In this document: in pieces, positions 6,051-9,898 of the stretch
Layout: every line of letters starts with the position of its first letter
Numbering within the stretch: the stretch's first letter is position 1
From: JAYZDP01 sp036337765
Lineage (GTDB): Bacteria > Acidobacteriota > Thermoanaerobaculia > Multivoradales > Multivoraceae
Assembly (NCBI GenBank): GCA_036337765.1
Contig: JAYZDP010000040.1
Span: 1-9,898 of the forward strand
Direction: 5' to 3'
DNA length: 9,898 nucleotides
Program-made: the position numbers and the translations under genes
Notes under the pieces: generated by a model
What the model saw: the letters and a program-made list of their open reading frames with translations, nothing else
Told to the model about the DNA's origin: nothing
Databases searched by the model: none

Positions 6051-8192
6051 ATGGACTTCACGAAGCTGAGCCCGATTCTGGCCGTCGCCGGCCTGATGGT
6101 GCTGTCGAGCGGATCTGGCGCAGCAAAGCTGTTGGCGCAGGAGGCCGATACGGTCCCGGATTTCACCGGGGTCTGGGTGCGCGACGACACACAGAGCGAG
6201 GATCCATTGGAGATCGTCTCGGAGGAGGTCACCTACGGTCCCGGCGGGTCTTTCTCCGGCGTCACCTTCGGTCGTCGTGGCCGCGGCGGCGGGGGTCGCG
6301 GGCCCGGCCGGGGTGGGGACACCGCGCGAGACGAGTTGCAGGATGCACGCGAACGGCTGAGGCACCTGGTACAGGGACTCGATGCCCTGAGCATCCGCCA
6401 TCGCGATCCGGAGATCGAGCTGCGCGATACGAACCGTGAGACGCGCGTCGTCTACACGGACGGACGCGCGCTCGGCGACGGCTTCGGTAGCCAGACCGTG
6501 TCCGTCATCGAGAACGGCATCCTCGTCATCGAGACTCGCAACGCCGGGGCACAGCTCATGCAGTCGATGGAGCTCGATCCCGATGGTCAGCGGCTGTATG
6601 TGCTGACCGACATCCAGGGTCGTGGAACGGAGGCGGTCCGCTTCCGCACCGTCTACGACCGTGTGGGCGATCCTCCAGCCGGAGAGCCGCGGGCGGCGAC
6701 GGCCGGTGACGATGCGCCACCGCCCCTTCGACGTTCCCCTTCGACGAGCCGCTCGTCGACCGGACCGTCGCGCTCGGCTCTCGTCTCGCCGGGTAGCGCG
6801 CCAGAGCTCGACGCGGCGCACGGCGGCTCGATCATTCGCTTCCTTCCGCTGCGCGGGCCTGCGGGCGTGGCCACCAGCGGCAAGGTGGAGTTCCAGACGC
6901 TTACCATCGAGCCATCGGTGACGTCGGTGGAGTTCTTCCTCGACGGGGAGCGTGTGGCGCGCAAGACCGTACCGCCCTTCGACGCCAAGATCGACATACC
7001 CCATCCGCCCCGCGAGCAGGTGGTGCGGGCCGAGGCTTTCGGCGGCGCCGGTCGCCCTCTGGGGCACGACGAGATGGTGATCAACCGTTTCGATCCGCCG
7101 TTCCGCGTACGCGTCGCCTCGATCGGGCGCGCTGCCGGGCAGCTCACGGTCCAAGCCGAGGTGTCGGTGCCGCGCAAGGCGGAGCTCGAGAAGGTCGGTT
7201 TCTTTCTCGGTGAGACACGGCTCGAGGAGGCGACGCAGGGGCCCTTCGTCGTGACGATCGCCGCCGCGGACGTCGGCCCCACGGACTACGTGCGTGTAAC
7301 GGCGCGTCTGGCCGACGGCCGTGAGATCGAGGACGTCGAACTGCTGCAAGAAGGGGTGTTCTCAGAGGAGGTCGATGTTCACCTGCTACAGCTGCAGGTG
7401 CTGGTCACCGACAAGAGCGGGGCGCCGGTCTCGGGGCTTGTGGTGGAGGACTTCGAGATCGTCGACGGTGGCGGCAAGCGTCAGATAGAGCGGCTATACA
7501 CCTCGCAGAACGTCGCGCTCGTGTTGGGGCTGGCGGTCGATTCGTCCTACAGCATGGAGCTGCTGTGGCCTCAGACCCGTGCCGCGACGCTGAGCTTTCT
7601 CGACACCACCCTGGGGGCGCGGGACCGTGCCTTTCTGGTCGATTTCGATTCCCGGGTGCGTCTGTTGCAGCCCCTGACCGGCGACAAGCGCGCGCTGGCA
7701 TGGGCGATGGGAAGGCTCGAGCCCGAGGGCGGCACCGCGCTCTACGACTCGATTCTGTACTCGCTGCTGCAATACGACGGGGAGCCGGGCAGGCGGGCTC
7801 TGATCGTCATCACCGATGGCGTCGATTGGGGGTCGCGGGCCGATCCGAAGCGCACGATCGAGCTCGGCGAACGTCTCGGTGTGCCGGTCTACATCATCGC
7901 GATGAGTGCACGTGGTGGTCGCGGCGGCGCACCGGGCGCGGCCAATGTGGACGCGCTCGCCCGCAACCAGCTCAGCCTAATCACCAAGCCCACCGGCGGG
8001 CGGATGTTCCACGTCGTCTCGAATGAGCAGATCCTCGCCGCCTTCCAGCGCATCCGCGACGAGCTTTCCCGGCAGTACGTCATCACCTACTACACCGAGG
8101 CGGCTCCCGATCTGGGATCTCGCCCGCAGGTGAAGATCCTGCGCAAAGGCCTACGTGTGCGCGCGGCCATTCCGCTGGATCTCGCCGACTGA
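6051..8192 (+). CDS. Secreted VWA-domain protein with N-terminal lipocalin-like and Ig-like modules
   Basis: A 713-residue exported protein. Order of parts: signal peptide (1 to about 30); a lipocalin-like module starting DFTGVWVRDD (37-46), with a Gly/Arg-rich insert (75-89), and RVVYTDGRALGDGFG and ETRNAGAQLM strands, ending at VYDRV (201-205); a Pro/Ser/Arg-rich linker (206-255); two Ig-like modules (about 259-347 and 350-433) sharing the 'VEFFLDG..V...PPF' / 'VGFFLGETRL...GPFVV' pattern; a VTDKSGAPVSGLVVEDFEI segment (452-470); and the VWA domain (about 487-675). The MIDAS metal site is complete: DSSYS (Asp497, Ser499, Ser501), Thr562 in GGTALYD, and Asp589 in ITDG. This matches the acidobacterial VWFA-related family (TIGR03436, from memory). 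VWA domains usually bind protein ligands through a divalent metal; the ligand here is unknown. The frame is open back to 5619, overlapping the previous gene in another frame; the ATG at 6051 is preferred because the signal peptide starts there. The stop is 2 nt from the convergent hisI stop. Confidence 0.9.
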   Translation: MDFTKLSPILAVAGLMVLSSGSGAAKLLAQEADTVPDFTGVWVRDDTQSEDPLEIVSEEVTYGPGGSFSGVTFGRRGRGGGGRGPGRGGDTARDELQDARERLRHLVQGLDALSIRHRDPEIELRDTNRETRVVYTDGRALGDGFGSQTVSVIENGILVIETRNAGAQLMQSMELDPDGQRLYVLTDIQGRGTEAVRFRTVYDRVGDPPAGEPRAATAGDDAPPPLRRSPSTSRSSTGPSRSALVSPGSAPELDAAHGGSIIRFLPLRGPAGVATSGKVEFQTLTIEPSVTSVEFFLDGERVARKTVPPFDAKIDIPHPPREQVVRAEAFGGAGRPLGHDEMVINRFDPPFRVRVASIGRAAGQLTVQAEVSVPRKAELEKVGFFLGETRLEEATQGPFVVTIAAADVGPTDYVRVTARLADGREIEDVELLQEGVFSEEVDVHLLQLQVLVTDKSGAPVSGLVVEDFEIVDGGGKRQIERLYTSQNVALVLGLAVDSSYSMELLWPQTRAATLSFLDTTLGARDRAFLVDFDSRVRLLQPLTGDKRALAWAMGRLEPEGGTALYDSILYSLLQYDGEPGRRALIVITDGVDWGSRADPKRTIELGERLGVPVYIIAMSARGGRGGAPGAANVDALARNQLSLITKPTGGRMFHVVSNEQILAAFQRIRDELSRQYVITYYTEAAPDLGSRPQVKILRKGLRVRAAIPLDLAD

Positions 8193-8194
8193 GC

Positions 8195-8673
8195 TCAGAG
8201 GCGGGTGGGATTGGGCGCGTCGCCGTAGACGGCGGCGGGGTCGAAGACCTTTTCCGACTCCTCGAAGGCGAGCTCGCCGCTGGCATTCGTGCCGAAGGGC
8301 ACGGAGCGGTAGAAGCAGGATCGGTAGCCGACGTGACAGCTCGCTCCGCCCGCGACGTCGACGCGGAGCCAGATCGAGTCCTGGTCGTCGTCGATGCGGA
8401 TCTCCACCACCTTCTGCACCAGACCGCTGGTGGCGCCCTTGTGCCAGAGGACGGCTCGGCTGCGACTCCAGTAGACCGCCTCCCCCAGTTCGAGGGTTGC
8501 GCGCAGGGAGTCGGCATTCATATAGCCGTGCATAAGCACTTCGCCGCTGGTGGCGTCGGTGGTGACGACGGGTATCAGACCGTCCGCGTCGAACTTCGGG
8601 GCCAGCTCGGTGCCTTCTTCGACCTGCTCGACGGAGCGGCGCTCGGCGAACGGGATGCTCGGTGGGTCGTCGT

Positions 8674-8677
<4 letters not shown>
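8195..8677 (-). CDS. hisI: Phosphoribosyl-AMP cyclohydrolase (HisI), zinc-ligand variant
   Basis: Third step of histidine synthesis: opens the purine ring of phosphoribosyl-AMP. There are 160 residues with no HisE domain fused. Recognised from GLIPVVTTDATSGEVLMHGYMN (33-54), YWSRSRAVLWHKGATSG (69-85) and SCHVGYRSCFYR (113-124). The usual magnesium/zinc motif D-C-D-x-D reads D-D-D-Q-D (96-100): the three Mg-binding Asp are kept, but the zinc Cys is Asp97. The other two zinc cysteines, Cys114 and Cys121, are kept. About 30 extra residues lie at each end, finishing FDPAAVYGDAPNPTRL. The start overlaps the hemB stop as ATGA, so translation is probably coupled; no other his gene is nearby. It could be the main histidine enzyme of this lineage or a zinc-sparing paralogue (HisI2-like). 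Confidence 0.93.
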
Positions 8678-9723
<1,046 letters not shown>

Positions 9724-9737
9724 AGAATATCAGTGTA
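9724..9737 (-). promoter_or_regulatory. Candidate -10 boxes of the hemB-hisI unit
   Basis: On the minus strand, TACACT (9732-9737) and TATTCT (9724-9729) both fit TANNNT. They end 8 nt before the GTG at 9723 and 9 nt before the ATG at 9714, respectively. No Shine-Dalgarno and no clear -35 is seen. Which box is used would decide the real start codon of hemB. Confidence 0.35.
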
Positions 9738-9751
9738 GTCGGGTGTTAACC

Positions 9752-9779
9752 TTGACGGCCCTCGCGCCCTACCTAGGGC
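9752..9779 (+). promoter_or_regulatory. Candidate folE2 promoter (TTGACG, 16 bp, TAGGGC)
   Basis: TTGACG at 9752-9757 matches the -35 consensus at 5 of 6 bases. TAGGGC at 9774-9779 is a weak -10 with 16-bp spacing. It would start transcription about 30 nt before the folE2 ATG, leaving room for the Shine-Dalgarno. Supported by motif and spacing only. Confidence 0.4.
9766..9779. repeat. Inverted repeat GCCCTA-CC-TAGGGC, operator-like
   Basis: A perfect 6-bp dyad with a 2-nt centre in the hemB-folE2 intergenic region. Its right arm is the candidate folE2 -10 box, so a protein bound here could block folE2. It does not resemble the AT-rich Zur boxes I know from Proteobacteria, Firmicutes or Actinobacteria. 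It has no T-run, so a terminator is unlikely. Confidence 0.4.
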
Positions 9780-9804
9780 TTCGCCGCCGTACCGACACAA
9801 TCCC

Positions 9805-9810
9805 AGGAGA
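9805..9810 (+). promoter_or_regulatory. Shine-Dalgarno of folE2 (AGGAGA)
   Basis: AGGAGA lies 7 nt before the ATG at 9818. It is the strongest ribosome binding site in the window and contrasts with the other promoter-proximal genes, which show none. It supports the start of the truncated gene. Confidence 0.75.
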
Positions 9811-9817
9811 CACTCCC

Positions 9818-9898
9818 ATGACGATGGTCATCGACAAGACGGACATCGTTGCGGCCGAGCTTGCCGACGTCCAGTCGAGCCGCGACCCCCGCGACATC
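9818..9898 (+). CDS. folE2: GTP cyclohydrolase FolE2-like (type IB), 3' partial
   Basis: Only 27 codons are present, running off the window end: MTMVIDKTDIVAAELADVQS followed by SRDPRDI. The DVQ-x-x-RDPR segment is the characteristic N-terminus of FolE2 (compare DVQNEKDPR in the Thermotoga protein, from memory). FolE2 makes 7,8-dihydroneopterin triphosphate from GTP for folate and queuosine-type pathways and does not strictly need zinc, unlike FolE. The catalytic residues are outside the window, so the call rests on the N-terminus, the good Shine-Dalgarno and the context. Divergent from hemB. Confidence 0.7.
   Translation, partial: MTMVIDKTDIVAAELADVQSSRDPRDI

Noticed and set aside
6036..7349. 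A 437-codon open frame on the minus strand opposite the VWA gene
   Set aside because: It lacks any domain and mirrors the codon bias of the plus-strand gene, whose signal peptide, Ig-like modules and MIDAS residues are clear.

Overview
This window looks like chromosomal DNA from a GC-rich bacterium, most likely an Acidobacteriota member (Thermoanaerobaculia- or Holophagae-like). The main pointer is the gene at 6051-8192. It carries the acidobacterial type of von Willebrand factor A (VWA) domain, two Ig-like modules and an N-terminal 'DFTGVW' lipocalin-like module. The lineage is inferred from protein style, not from a marker gene. I see no rRNA, tRNA, CRISPR array, insertion sequence or phage gene. 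Genes are packed tightly, many with 4-nt overlaps, and no gene-free stretch exceeds about 115 bp.

Layout, left to right. (1) 2-1114 (+): 3' part of a metal-dependent amidohydrolase whose start lies outside the window. (2) 1137-2112 (-): a two-gene unit, a GFA/CENP-V-type zinc-binding protein followed by a beta-carbonic anhydrase. (3) 2225-2722 (+): a GNAT acetyltransferase resembling YsnE. (4) 2719-5263 (-): a lipoprotein, an ABC ATPase and an ABC permease joined by GTGA and ATGA overlaps. (5) 5293-5958 (+): a secreted protein of unknown function, divergent from the lipoprotein across only 29 bp. (6) 6051-8192 (+): the large secreted VWA protein. (7) 8195-9723 (-): hemB then hisI, joined by an ATGA overlap. 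(8) 9818-end (+): the first 27 codons of a probable folE2, divergent from hemB.

Two themes stand out. First, the right end groups a HemB lacking the zinc cysteines, a HisI missing one of its three zinc cysteines, and a FolE2-type GTP cyclohydrolase. These three enzymes have zinc-using counterparts elsewhere, so the cluster may be a zinc-sparing module. A 6+2+6 dyad sits over the candidate folE2 promoter. Second, several genes that should have their own promoter lack a Shine-Dalgarno sequence and carry a TANNNT box 7-12 nt before the start codon, which is the pattern of leaderless transcripts. The ABC operon and its divergent secreted neighbour probably form one envelope system; its substrate cannot be read from the sequence.
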